A stretch of DNA of 64,000 nt from UBA8106 sp964569695 (lineage in GTDB: Bacteria > Acidobacteriota > Vicinamibacteria > Vicinamibacterales > UBA823). Both the position numbers and the translations under genes were made by a program. Within the stretch, counting starts at the first letter, position 1. Every line of letters starts with the position of its first letter. A model generated the notes under the pieces. The model was given only the letters and a program-made list of their open reading frames with translations. It was not told where the DNA came from and did no database searches. Location of the stretch: positions 1 through 64,000 of the forward strand of contig CAZMUA010000007.1 in assembly GCA_964569695.1 (NCBI GenBank), given 5' to 3'. Positions 55,970 through 64,000 of this stretch are shown here, one piece after another.

Positions 55970-57286
55970 ATGAAAGCATCTCAACACTTCACCATATGTT
56001 TGCTCTTCTTATTGGCATTATCTGAAGTCCCAATGGCGGGTCAGGAAGCTAGAGAACGTTGGGAACGAATGAACCAGATACGGCGTGAGAAGTTTGACCA
56101 GATTTTGCCTGAAGTCATGCGTGAAAACGGAATCGACATGTGGATCACGATGATCCGTGAATCAAACTACGGCACTCTCTATCTTGACTTCGGTCAGGGT
56201 TACACAGGTAACACTGGTTACTATATTTTTACTGACCGAGGTGGTGAACGGATTGAACGAGCTGCCTTAGGTATCAATGGCTATCGAATTCGACAATCGG
56301 GCGCCTATGACCTCTTCGAATCAGCCAACCGCCTGGCCGACTTCGTTCAAGAACGGCAACCACAACGCATCGGCATCAATACTTCTCGAGCAATCGGGCC
56401 GATCGATAACCTAACATATGCCGGTTATCAGCAATTAGTCGAAACACTTAACGAGCCATACGCCTCCCGCTTAGTTTCAGCTGAGAAATTAGTTTCGGAT
56501 TTTCGGTCGCGGCGAACAACAGCCGAGATTGCAGCGTTCGCTGAGGCTGGTGAAATCTCCAGACAGATCGCTGAGCGCGCCCTCTCGAATGAAGTAATCA
56601 CACCAGACGTCACGATGTTAGAAGACGTCGCTTGGTGGATGATGGATCAACTGCTCGACCGTGGCCTCGACACCTCATTTGGCTTACCGTCGGTCTACAT
56701 TACCGGTCCCAACGGCATCGAAGCAACCTCGAGTAACCGAATCATCCGTCGAGGTGACTTGCTAATGATTGACTGGGGCGTTGGCTACTTGAACATGTAC
56801 ACGGACATGAAGCGGATCGCATACGTACTCGTGAATGGCGAATCTACGGCCCCAGCCAGCTTCCAGAAAGCCTTCGATCAAGGCCGAAAGGCACGAGCCA
56901 TCATTACCGAAACCATCCGCCCAGGAATCGCTGCTGCACAGGCCGAACAGGAGATCTACGATGCACTAGCGGAAGCCGGATTCCAAAGAATAGATTTCAA
57001 TGAACCAACAGACAATCCTGATGTCACCGATGTTGTTATTGGGTCCCATTCGGTTGGAAATTCTGGGCATGGGATTGGTCCCTCCATCGCATTTTTTAAC
57101 CCAGTGCGTATTGAATATACGCTCCATCCCACTAATCTTCTGTCAATTGAGCTTTTCGCTTACACAGCCGTAGCAGAATGGAACAACAAGAAAGTGAGAA
57201 TCCCGCTTGAAGATGATGCAGTCCTGACCGCTCGCGGCATTGAGTGGCTATATCCAGTTAACGAAAAAATCCTTCTAATTCGGTAA
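55970..57286 (+). CDS. Exported M24-family metallopeptidase (Xaa-Pro aminopeptidase-like)
   Basis: About 438 residues from the ATG at 55970 (AGGAG four bases upstream); a TTG at 55946 would only lengthen the leader. A signal peptide covers about residues 1-24. The creatinase N-domain is followed by the pita-bread fold with candidate metal ligands D (LLMIDWG), D (MYTDMKR), H (NSGHGIG), E (LSIELF) and E (PLEDDAVLT), all five present. It probably removes N-terminal residues from peptides in the periplasm. It follows the amidohydrolase on the same strand, suggesting joint peptide degradation. Confidence 0.9.
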   Translation: MKASQHFTICLLFLLALSEVPMAGQEARERWERMNQIRREKFDQILPEVMRENGIDMWITMIRESNYGTLYLDFGQGYTGNTGYYIFTDRGGERIERAALGINGYRIRQSGAYDLFESANRLADFVQERQPQRIGINTSRAIGPIDNLTYAGYQQLVETLNEPYASRLVSAEKLVSDFRSRRTTAEIAAFAEAGEISRQIAERALSNEVITPDVTMLEDVAWWMMDQLLDRGLDTSFGLPSVYITGPNGIEATSSNRIIRRGDLLMIDWGVGYLNMYTDMKRIAYVLVNGESTAPASFQKAFDQGRKARAIITETIRPGIAAAQAEQEIYDALAEAGFQRIDFNEPTDNPDVTDVVIGSHSVGNSGHGIGPSIAFFNPVRIEYTLHPTNLLSIELFAYTAVAEWNNKKVRIPLEDDAVLTARGIEWLYPVNEKILLIR

Positions 57287-57311
57287 AATCACACACTTTT
57301 TGATAAATACC

Positions 57312-57350
57312 TTGCAATTTTCTCAATTTTATTTACTATACCGTATAGTA
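57312..57350 (+). promoter_or_regulatory. Promoter and palindromic operator of the TetR gene
   Basis: TACTATACCGTATAGTA (57334-57350) is a perfect palindrome of eight-base arms around one base. TTGCAA at 57312-57317 and TACTAT at 57334-57339, spaced 16, make a promoter whose -10 box lies in the palindrome. This is the typical geometry of TetR autoregulation. The start codon is 34 bp downstream. Confidence 0.65.
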
Positions 57351-57384
57351 ATTAAAATGAAGCCATAAACGGAGACCCTGACCA

Positions 57385-58005
57385 GTGATTACATCCACCC
57401 AAACAACTAGTTTTACAGGCCCTGGCCGTCCCCGGGATCCCAATGTGAATCAGGCAATTCTTGCCGCGACATTACGACAGCTTTCTAAAGATGGTTATGG
57501 GCGGATGTCAATGGATAGCGTCGCTGCAGAAGCCGGTGTTACAAAGCCGACTGTGTATCGACGGTGGGCTAGTAAGGCTGACTTAGCGACTGCTGCTCTT
57601 GCCGAGTTGCAAGTTGAAGAAGCACAACCCTCCTCTGGCGACGCCCCGACTGATCTACGAGCCGTCCTCACAACCTTGAAACGTTCGCTATGCCGTCCGA
57701 ATGGTATAGCTATCATTGGCGCGGTAATGGTCGAAGAACATCACACTCCAGAACTGATTACGTTATTCAGACAACGTGTCGTTCGGCCACGTCGAGCAAT
57801 GTTGCGTCACGTTTTGGAAAAAGCTGAAAAGCGTGGTGACCTCCGTAACGATGCCGACATCGACACGGCAGTCAGTATGCTCATTGGGTCATTCTATGCA
57901 CACTACCTGACAGGCGAAAAGATTCCTCGTGACTGGCCTCGGCGAATAGTACAAACGGTCTGGGAGGGCATCGTCAAAAGTCATCAGGCCCAAAAAGGAA
58001 AATAG
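57385..58005 (+). CDS. TetR/AcrR-family transcriptional regulator
   Basis: 206 residues from a GTG preceded by GGAGA. The N-terminal helix-turn-helix is clear (SMDSVAAEAGVTKPTVYRRWASKADL), followed by a helical C-terminal ligand-binding domain with TetR_C-type ending (VSMLIGSFYAHYLTGEKIP). It probably represses its own gene through the palindrome upstream and perhaps the aminotransferase gene 248 bp downstream; the intervening 58006-58253 shows no gene. Ligand unknown. Confidence 0.92.
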   Translation: MITSTQTTSFTGPGRPRDPNVNQAILAATLRQLSKDGYGRMSMDSVAAEAGVTKPTVYRRWASKADLATAALAELQVEEAQPSSGDAPTDLRAVLTTLKRSLCRPNGIAIIGAVMVEEHHTPELITLFRQRVVRPRRAMLRHVLEKAEKRGDLRNDADIDTAVSMLIGSFYAHYLTGEKIPRDWPRRIVQTVWEGIVKSHQAQKGK

Positions 58006-58253
58006 AAAAGAACCAAAAATATTAGCCTGACCGTCTCTCTATATGCATCCCACTTTTTGACAACCACTAGAGATAGAGCTACTGGTGCTCACCAAGAAAC
58101 CCACAACGTCATTGGCTTTCCGGTTTCCTGAAGCCCCCATACCGACTTCGCATCTAAAGGGGTCCTAGGAATTAGGCGCTGGGAACCTAGAGCCTTCTGA
58201 GCTATGATTAGCCGCACGAAGTCCACTTTTCTACTAATCTGAAGGAGCACGAC

Positions 58254-59543
58254 ATGACCGCGCATGCATCACGAGACCGCAACGGTATCAGCCGACGGAA
58301 TTTCGTAAGTTTATTGGCCGCCAGCGGGTCAGCCACCTTATTGGGACAGAAAGGCTTGGCGTTCGAAAGCCCCATGCCACTGCCTCAAACACCAACGGCT
58401 CCTGATGAAGCGTTTTGGCGATCTGTTCGTGAACAATTCGTGATGCCACCAGATGTGAGCGTCATAAACGCTGCAAACCTCTGCCCATCTTCTATTCCTG
58501 CTCTGAACGCGATGTACGAAAATACGAAGGACATGGACGCTGACCCATCATTCCAAAACCGTGGCAAGATGGGACAGGGCAAAGTAAATACCCGAAAGAT
58601 TCTGGCCGACTATCTGCACGTCACACCAGAGGAAATTGTCATCACACGCAACACAAGCGAAGGCAATAACCTAGTGTCGAGTGGTGTCGAACTCTCAGCC
58701 AATGATGAGGTCATTATCTTCGGCGAAAATCATCCGAGTAATAATGTTGCTTGGAAGGAAAAATCGAAGCGTTTTGGGTTTACCGTTACAGAACTCGAAG
58801 TCGTTAGACCACACCCAGGCTTTGACTATTACCTTGAGGTGGTTGACAAGGCGATCACGAGTCGGACGAAGCTTCTCTCATTCACGCAACAGACCAATAC
58901 TTTTGGAGACGTATTCCCCGCCAAAGAACTGTGTCAGCTTGCGCACAGCCGAGGTGTCCTAAGTTTGGTAGATGGCGCACAGTCATTTGGAGTCATGAAC
59001 GTTGATCTGAGTGACATGCAGCCAGATTTCTACACTGGTAGCGCACACAAATGGCCATCCGGTCCCAAAGAAACCGGTGTGCTGTACATCAATGCCCGAG
59101 CCCATGAACAAATCTGGCCCAGTATCTATAGTGCTGGCAGAGGTGACGTCGGAATTTCGACAACATTTGAAAGTTTCGGACAACGGGACGAACCAGCCAT
59201 TATCGGATTTGGCGAAGCCTTGAAGTTTCAGCAAAAGATAGGTATGCAGGTAATACAAGATCGAGCCCAAGAGCTTGCCCAGTCACTTATGGAACAGATT
59301 CAGGGCATCAACGGCTTCAAACTGATGACCAGTCGAGACGCGGCAGAATCTCTATCGGTAGTTGTTTTCGAAACTGGTAGCGTTGACGCAAGGAAGCTCT
59401 ATAGCGCACTCTATGAAAATGAACGTATTGGTGTTGCGGGACGCCCAAGAGGCTTACGCATCTCACCACACTTTTACAATCTACACTCTGAGATCGATCG
59501 TACTGTCGCCGCGCTGAAGCACTATGCGGCAGTGGGCGTGTAA
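58254..59543 (+). CDS. Tat-exported class V PLP aminotransferase (isopenicillin N epimerase-like)
   Basis: 429 residues after a strong ribosome site GAAGGAG. The twin-arginine leader (SRRNFVSLLAASGSATLL, residues ~13-31) predicts export of a folded, cofactor-loaded enzyme. The catalytic domain has TRNTSEGNNLV, FGENHPSNNVAW, LSFTQQTNTFGD, VDGAQSFGV and the PLP-lysine site SAHKWPSGPKETGVLYI. Class V members include cysteine desulfurases and isopenicillin N epimerase; the absence of a desulfurase loop cysteine argues against IscS-like activity. A TATGAT box lies at 58203-58208. Confidence 0.88.
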   Translation: MTAHASRDRNGISRRNFVSLLAASGSATLLGQKGLAFESPMPLPQTPTAPDEAFWRSVREQFVMPPDVSVINAANLCPSSIPALNAMYENTKDMDADPSFQNRGKMGQGKVNTRKILADYLHVTPEEIVITRNTSEGNNLVSSGVELSANDEVIIFGENHPSNNVAWKEKSKRFGFTVTELEVVRPHPGFDYYLEVVDKAITSRTKLLSFTQQTNTFGDVFPAKELCQLAHSRGVLSLVDGAQSFGVMNVDLSDMQPDFYTGSAHKWPSGPKETGVLYINARAHEQIWPSIYSAGRGDVGISTTFESFGQRDEPAIIGFGEALKFQQKIGMQVIQDRAQELAQSLMEQIQGINGFKLMTSRDAAESLSVVVFETGSVDARKLYSALYENERIGVAGRPRGLRISPHFYNLHSEIDRTVAALKHYAAVGV

Positions 59544-59582
59544 GTAATTTATGAGTTTGCAGGGATTTCGACTGGGCTAATA

Positions 59583-59598
59583 CACCATAAATATGGTG
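59583..59598. repeat. Near-palindrome downstream of the aminotransferase gene
   Basis: CACCATA and TATGGTG form seven-base arms around AA, 39 bp after the aminotransferase stop and 230 bp before citrate synthase. It could be a weak hairpin or protein site; there is no T-run directly after it. The rest of 59544-59828 shows nothing I can identify. Confidence 0.25.
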
Positions 59599-59828
59599 CG
59601 CAGTCTTTGTTCTTGCGCGAAAATGTAATATCTCACACTTGGTTGCCAATGAAGACCAAGTTTCCAGCACCTACTCGTCTTGCACTATAGAACCATCTAG
59701 AGGTGAACTCGAATTCGATGCGTGAAACTGTGACAAGATATTGGTGACTCGACCAGCCATTGCAGGTCGACCTACAATAGAGGAAGTCGATGTGACGCCA
59801 TCTCGGCGTCCTCACAATTAATACCATC

Positions 59829-61115
59829 ATGCCTGACACTCTAACGATTACTGACAACCGCACCAACAAAACCTACGAAATTCCAATCCGGGATGGCGCT
59901 ATTAGTGCCATAGAGTTTCGTCGCATTAAGGAAAATCCTGAAGATTTTGGCCTGATGACCTATGACCCGGCGCTAACTAACACGGCTGCTTGCCGAAGCA
60001 AAATCACGTGGATCGATGGTGAGCGTGGAATCTTGATGTACCGAGGCTACCCAATTGAACAATTGGCAGAAAACAGTGACTTTCTCGAGACCGCTTACCT
60101 GCTCCTCTCTGGCGAACTGCCAACCGCCGCCAGGATGAACAAATGGAAACACAATGTCACCGTGCATTCGATGTTACATGAAAATATAAAGAAATTTATG
60201 GAGGGATTTCAGTACACAGCTCATCCAATGGGGATCTTCTTAAGTACCGTTGGAGCAATGTCGACCTTCTATCCTGATGCAAAAGACATCTTCAGTGAAG
60301 AGTCACGAAAAATGCAGACACTGAGGTTAATTGCTAAAGTGCCTAGTATCGCGGCTTACGCATACCGGCACAGCATGGGACTCCCCTACGTCTACCCGGA
60401 TAACGACCTGAGCTTTACTGGAAACTTTCTCAACATGCTCTTCAAGATGACAGAGTTAAAGTACCAACCGAACCCGGTACTTGAACGAGCGCTAGATGTT
60501 TTATTTATCCTACACGCTGACCATGAACAAAATTGCAGTACGAGTGCCATGCGAGGTATCGGCAGCTCACATGCAGATCCGTATTCCGCTCTGACGGGCG
60601 CAGCCGCAGCCTTATATGGTCCCCTGCACGGCGGTGCGAACGAAGCTGTACTCAGAATGCTGGCTGAAATTGGAACGGTCAAGCAAGTTCCAGCAATCAT
60701 CAAGAGTGTCAAAAACGGTGAACGACGCTTAATGGGCTTCGGACATCGCGTCTACAAATCCTATGACCCACGGGCTAAGATTATTAAGGAGGTGGCAGAC
60801 CTCGTGTTTGCGGTCACAGGAAAAAATCCAATGCTAGACATTGCCTTAGAATTAGAACGCATCGCCCTAGAAGACGACTACTTTGTCGAGCGAAAACTCT
60901 ATCCGAATGTCGACTTTTACTCTGGCCTAATTTATCAGGCCATGGGATTTCAACCTGATATGTTTCCTGTGCTGTTCGCCATACCACGTACGGCAGGATG
61001 GATCGCACAGTGGGAAGAGATGCTGTTAGATAAAGATCAAAGAATCACACGACCCCGGCAAATTTATGACGGCCCAGAAAAGAGAGCTTTCGTTCCTCGA
61101 GAGAAACGTCGATAA
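59829..61115 (+). CDS. gltA: Citrate synthase
   Basis: 428 residues, the size of the hexameric type II enzyme of Gram-negative bacteria. It condenses acetyl-CoA and oxaloacetate at the entry of the TCA cycle. Catalytic blocks are HADHEQNCSTSAMRGIGSSHADPYSA and GPLHGGANEAVLRML (first active-site His), MGFGHRVYKSYDPRA (second His), and PNVDFYSGLIYQAMGF (Asp). The N-terminal beta domain (TDNRTNKTYEIPI) matches NADH-regulated type II enzymes, but regulation cannot be judged. No ribosome site is visible before the ATG. Single gene. Confidence 0.96.
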   Translation: MPDTLTITDNRTNKTYEIPIRDGAISAIEFRRIKENPEDFGLMTYDPALTNTAACRSKITWIDGERGILMYRGYPIEQLAENSDFLETAYLLLSGELPTAARMNKWKHNVTVHSMLHENIKKFMEGFQYTAHPMGIFLSTVGAMSTFYPDAKDIFSEESRKMQTLRLIAKVPSIAAYAYRHSMGLPYVYPDNDLSFTGNFLNMLFKMTELKYQPNPVLERALDVLFILHADHEQNCSTSAMRGIGSSHADPYSALTGAAAALYGPLHGGANEAVLRMLAEIGTVKQVPAIIKSVKNGERRLMGFGHRVYKSYDPRAKIIKEVADLVFAVTGKNPMLDIALELERIALEDDYFVERKLYPNVDFYSGLIYQAMGFQPDMFPVLFAIPRTAGWIAQWEEMLLDKDQRITRPRQIYDGPEKRAFVPREKRR

Positions 61116-61129
61116 CCCACCACAGGGTT
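61114..61129 (+). terminator. Weak hairpin after citrate synthase
   Basis: AACCC and GGGTT form five-base arms around ACCACA, starting at the last base of the stop codon and lying between two convergent genes. The T-run after it is poor (GTCTTAGTT), so termination is only suggested. Confidence 0.25.
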
Positions 61130-61132
61130 GTC

Positions 61133-61963
61133 TTAGTTAGGCAGTCGAAAACTAATACCGCCGCCGACAAAAGTATCTTCAGCACCGGCGCTTAATCCAC
61201 GTCCAGCGTACAGATCGAGCTGAACATTGTCAGCCAATAGATATGTCACACCAGCGTCTATAGAATTCGCTGGATTCCTACTGCTATTGAACGCTCTGTT
61301 GCCAAAAGCTTCAATGAATCCACCAAACTTATCAGTTATTTCCACACCAAAAACAAACGAATACTGAAGTAGTTGTTGACGAGCAGAGATTTTCTTCAGC
61401 GACTCCCAAGAGTGACCAATGTTGTAACCTAGTGACACGCGAGATGACAGCGTATGAGAGAACGCTACAAGTACCGACGGGTCAATCCGACCACTCGATA
61501 GACTTGCCTGACCAGTCGGTAGTGAGAAACCGGTAAGCACCGCGACTTCAGGACGCCAACCTGATTCTCCAACTAAGTTGACCTTAGCTCCAATCTGACT
61601 ATCCCCAGCACCAGAGCTACTGCCTTCCGAAATGAAGCCAGCATGACCGAAACGCAATTCAACGCGTCTAGCAACACCAATACGAATAAGTGTTCCAGGT
61701 ACTTCCCGACTCGAACTACCGGAATCCCGTGTATAGAGGTATCCCGTTTCAATCTGAGCAAATCCTAGTGGCACAACCGCACTTGATTCCGTCTGGTCTG
61801 GACGATCAGTAACCAAATCAGGCGCCTGCGCCAAAAGAATCTCGGTTGAGACTCCAAACATCGCAAACACACTAAGTGAACATACAAGAATGTGCCTACA
61901 AGGCATACTTAACCAATGAAACGCTTTCCAATAATGCTTCCCCAAAAGGTCAGCTGACAACAT
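61133..61963 (-). CDS. Outer-membrane beta-barrel protein, phenol-degradation MetA-like
   Basis: 276 residues. A signal peptide (residues ~20-46, ends LLAQAP) precedes VTDRPDQTESSAVVPLGFAQIETGY, the opening typical of PF13557 outer-membrane proteins often called transporter or MetA-pathway of phenol degradation. The rest alternates hydrophobic and polar residues as in a beta-barrel, with SLPTGQASL and a final aromatic-ended strand (VGGGISFRLPN). Substrate unknown. It is 14 bp downstream of the caspase-like gene on the same strand. Confidence 0.8.
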   Translation of the reverse strand: MLSADLLGKHYWKAFHWLSMPCRHILVCSLSVFAMFGVSTEILLAQAPDLVTDRPDQTESSAVVPLGFAQIETGYLYTRDSGSSSREVPGTLIRIGVARRVELRFGHAGFISEGSSSGAGDSQIGAKVNLVGESGWRPEVAVLTGFSLPTGQASLSSGRIDPSVLVAFSHTLSSRVSLGYNIGHSWESLKKISARQQLLQYSFVFGVEITDKFGGFIEAFGNRAFNSSRNPANSIDAGVTYLLADNVQLDLYAGRGLSAGAEDTFVGGGISFRLPN

Positions 61964-61977
61964 TAAATAACGATTTC

Positions 61978-62985
61978 CTATTGAGTCTTTTTTCTAATAA
62001 TGCTTGAAACTTTAGCAAGATCGATTAAAAGACGCTCCAATTCACGTCGATAATCCTCTGGCGTCAAATCCGAACGCCGCGTCTTAATATTGTCAACTTG
62101 CTGTTCAAGTTGATCGCGTCGTTCAAACAACTCTACAAATTCTGGATATACCCTCACTTGCGACTCAATAGGTTGATCAAGAAACACCCGACGAGCGATG
62201 AGGCCATCCATGCCCTCTCCACCAGCTTCGGTGCCTATGCCATCACCGGAATCTTCAAGGACAGGTCTTTCTGTGGCAAGTTGTCCCTGCCGCTCGTACC
62301 AACGACCTACCGCTTCACTGCAAAACAAAAAAGCTTCCAAGATCGAAACACGACCGTCCTTATTGATATCACTGGAATCAACTTCGAAAACAGACGAAAA
62401 AAATTCTGCAAAGCGCGTTTCATAGCGTTGAGCCGAGGAATCAGTTGCTACAATCACAACTCTACCTGGCGCAGCGAGCCGCTCCAGAAATGGAAAACTT
62501 GCTGCAGTCGTATTAACGATCACCAACTGCCCAGGCAAAGTATCCATTAGCCTGTCCCATTCACGCGCCTCCAAATCAGGCCCAACCAGGTTGAATTTAG
62601 CATCAGTTCCATCAAACGTTCCATGTCCAATTAATACAACTAGCAACAATGAATCAACAGTCATTCTCGCCTGTAAATTATCAATCACCTGTCGAACACC
62701 TTCTCGTGATGCACGACCGACATCTGGCCCTGGCGTTTCTGCGAGCACAAACAGCTGATCGTCTTGAAATCTGAAACCGCTCCGTAGAGAAGACACTAGT
62801 GTTGCACGCCAATGTTCATATCGCTCAGCGTATGGAGGTCCCCCGGACGCACCAGATATGATAAGCGCGTATCGTTCTTGTGCATCCACATGAACACTGC
62901 AAACTGTTACAACTAACGTTAGAGAAAGCACGAAAGTGCTCAGTCTTCTGGTAAACGAGCAGCGCTCAGGAATCCCAAGGTTCAT
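61978..62985 (-). CDS. Exported caspase-fold (C13-like) protein with an EF-hand-like loop
   Basis: About 335 residues from the ATG at 62985, which overlaps the upstream stop (ATGA); a longer frame to 63015 lies inside that gene. A signal peptide covers residues 1-~35. The caspase-like fold is indicated by VVLIGHG (His ~121), a cysteine-free NTTAASF loop (158-164) where a catalytic Cys would lie, and VVIVATDSSAQRYETRFAEFF. A calcium-type loop D206-x-N-x-D-G-x-x-S-x-x-E217 follows, then a coiled-coil-like C-terminus (~285-330). It may be inactive as a protease. Co-translated with the upstream membrane protein. Confidence 0.75.
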   Translation of the reverse strand: MNLGIPERCSFTRRLSTFVLSLTLVVTVCSVHVDAQERYALIISGASGGPPYAERYEHWRATLVSSLRSGFRFQDDQLFVLAETPGPDVGRASREGVRQVIDNLQARMTVDSLLLVVLIGHGTFDGTDAKFNLVGPDLEAREWDRLMDTLPGQLVIVNTTAASFPFLERLAAPGRVVIVATDSSAQRYETRFAEFFSSVFEVDSSDINKDGRVSILEAFLFCSEAVGRWYERQGQLATERPVLEDSGDGIGTEAGGEGMDGLIARRVFLDQPIESQVRVYPEFVELFERRDQLEQQVDNIKTRRSDLTPEDYRRELERLLIDLAKVSSIIRKKTQ

Positions 62986-64000
62986 CGTAATCCCCAATGC
63001 CGACGAAGTGCCCATTCAACTGACAGCAACACAACCAGTAATAAAAAAATCCAAAGGCTGTCCCAAAGATCACGTGGCACCAATGGCCGTTGATCCAGAA
63101 GGCGATTTTGCAACATTGTGGATACATCACCCACACTGTCTAACTCCATCATTGCGCCGCCACTCACCATTGCCATTCTTGAGAGCACTTCGCGATGCAG
63201 ACGAGGCCCTGCGAACTCCAAATCTGAGCCGCCGATCAATATCCAATCGCGCACCGAACGAAAATCAGGTGTCCTTTCGCCACTGTCCACATCGATACGA
63301 TAGACACCACGGTCAATCGGTGTAAATTTACCTTCAAACTGACCGGTCTCACCATCCATTAAAGCCAGGGGAACCTGAACGATTTCTCCATCAGGATTAG
63401 TCACTTGGGCAACGATCGAGTCATTGAGTACAGGATCAAATCGCACATCACGATTGAATAGATCGATCGTAACTTCGTCACCCAGACTAACACCACCACG
63501 AGCTGCTACCGTGACTGGTGCTGAACTAGCTGTCGACAGCCATCGGGCTGTTTGCCTCCAAAAAGTTTCGTAGGTCGTATCGACTGAAGGTAAAAGCATC
63601 TTCCAACGCCATGATGCCTCCCCCGTAAAGATCATCGTGCGACCTCGCCCGTACCGCTGCACTGCGATCAGGGGATATACACCGCCAGTTGAACCCAACG
63701 TGAAAGCAAGTAGTGACGCGCCAGGTTTCGGGCCACCAAGCGCAGAGACCGCTGCAACAGGTGGCGCATTCAACCATCGATCTCGCGTCGACTGAATTGA
63801 ATCCCCTAAATGCATAATACGGTGTCGTTCGCCATCAAAGGTTAGATTGACACGGTGTGGTTCTTGGTTGACCGGCAATGATAAATTAGGCAAATTGCCA
63901 CTGATGTTAAGAGGAAGAATAGTGGCAAGAGTCGTATTCGCCAATCCTCGACCTGCAAATGAACGAGCACCGAAAACCATTACTCCGCCACCTCGACGTG
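62982..64000 (-). CDS. Membrane protein of glutamine-amidotransferase-like/VWA type, C-terminal part
   Basis: The frame runs off the window: before the first in-window Met it reads RRGGGV, continuing MVFGARSFAGRG, so the true N-terminus is outside. The visible part resembles the class I amidotransferase-like domain of large bacterial membrane proteins that accompany MoxR ATPases and VWA proteins (GGxxxGxxSF, RYGRGRTMIFTGEASWRW). A beta-rich region follows, then one C-terminal membrane segment (WDSLWIFLLLVVLLSVEW). It is coupled to the caspase-fold gene by ATGA. Catalytic residues are not visible in the part present. Confidence 0.75.
   Translation of the reverse strand, partial: RRGGGVMVFGARSFAGRGLANTTLATILPLNISGNLPNLSLPVNQEPHRVNLTFDGERHRIMHLGDSIQSTRDRWLNAPPVAAVSALGGPKPGASLLAFTLGSTGGVYPLIAVQRYGRGRTMIFTGEASWRWKMLLPSVDTTYETFWRQTARWLSTASSAPVTVAARGGVSLGDEVTIDLFNRDVRFDPVLNDSIVAQVTNPDGEIVQVPLALMDGETGQFEGKFTPIDRGVYRIDVDSGERTPDFRSVRDWILIGGSDLEFAGPRLHREVLSRMAMVSGGAMMELDSVGDVSTMLQNRLLDQRPLVPRDLWDSLWIFLLLVVLLSVEWALRRHWGLR

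Noticed and set aside
61133..61963. Phenol degradation role for the outer-membrane protein as part of the catabolic locus
   Set aside because: The family name is historical, and the gene is over 10 kb away from the hydroxylase and grouped with the caspase-fold gene instead.
1..64000. Mobile elements, prophage, CRISPR arrays or toxin-antitoxin pairs
   Set aside because: No transposase, integrase, direct-repeat array, Cas protein or toxin-like pair was seen on either strand.

Overview
The window reads as one contiguous stretch of a bacterial chromosome, most likely from the Acidobacteriota (inference). The main pointers are a VWFA-domain protein of the type described from that phylum, tandem-fused exported amidohydrolases, an ImuA/ImuB/DnaE2 mutasome, a two-subunit glycyl-tRNA synthetase and a TRAP carboxylate transporter. 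Base composition is roughly even. I see no insertion sequence, phage, CRISPR array or rRNA. Genes are tightly packed, often overlap by ATGA or TGATG, and no gene-free gap exceeds 300 bases. The longest gap, 59544-59828, is 285 bp.

Region 1 (1-24.5 kb) is mostly housekeeping on the minus strand: the 5' part of tRNA-Val(CAC), two small envelope proteins, uvrB, a VWFA protein, a patatin-like protein lacking its nucleophile, and greA. A plus-strand pair (SpoU methyltransferase and rarA) faces mutL, which is followed by a 57-residue membrane protein gene. Then comes the conserved run phoH-ybeY-era-mgtE-recO-glyQ-glyS-ppdK-mutL, and upstream of it hisS-aspS. Region 2 (24.5-28.2 kb) has moaA and a DUF547 protein on the plus strand facing msrQ and msrP. 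The msrP frame contains an in-frame amber codon, while the msrQ partner and a molybdenum cofactor gene are intact beside it.

Region 3 (28.2-37.3 kb) holds a small minus-strand operon (SET-domain protein, alpha/beta hydrolase, glycosyltransferase, flavoprotein disulfide reductase). It is preceded by the mutagenic translesion cassette imuA-imuB-dnaE2, whose promoter sits inside an imperfect palindrome. Region 4 (37.4-50.3 kb) is accessory metabolism: an MFS exporter, then a minus-strand catabolic operon (FAD hydroxylase, aminotransferase, ketopantoate reductase-like, VOC dioxygenase-like, FAH hydrolase, DUF1185). That operon is divergent from a plus-strand TRAP transporter (DctP/DctQ/DctM), a sulfatase-superfamily hydrolase and a cystathionine gamma-lyase-family enzyme. 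Together they look like an uptake-and-degradation locus for an organic acid, possibly aromatic.

Region 5 (50.3-64 kb) encodes mostly exported proteins: an Asp-box (sialidase-fold) protein, a 1331-residue protein made of three amidohydrolase modules, an M24 peptidase, a TetR regulator with a perfect palindrome in its promoter, a Tat-exported class V aminotransferase, citrate synthase, an outer-membrane-type protein, a caspase-fold protein with an EF-hand-like loop, and the end of a membrane protein of the MoxR/VWA neighbourhood type that runs off the window.

All function calls come from reading motifs and family resemblance by eye. No database search was run.
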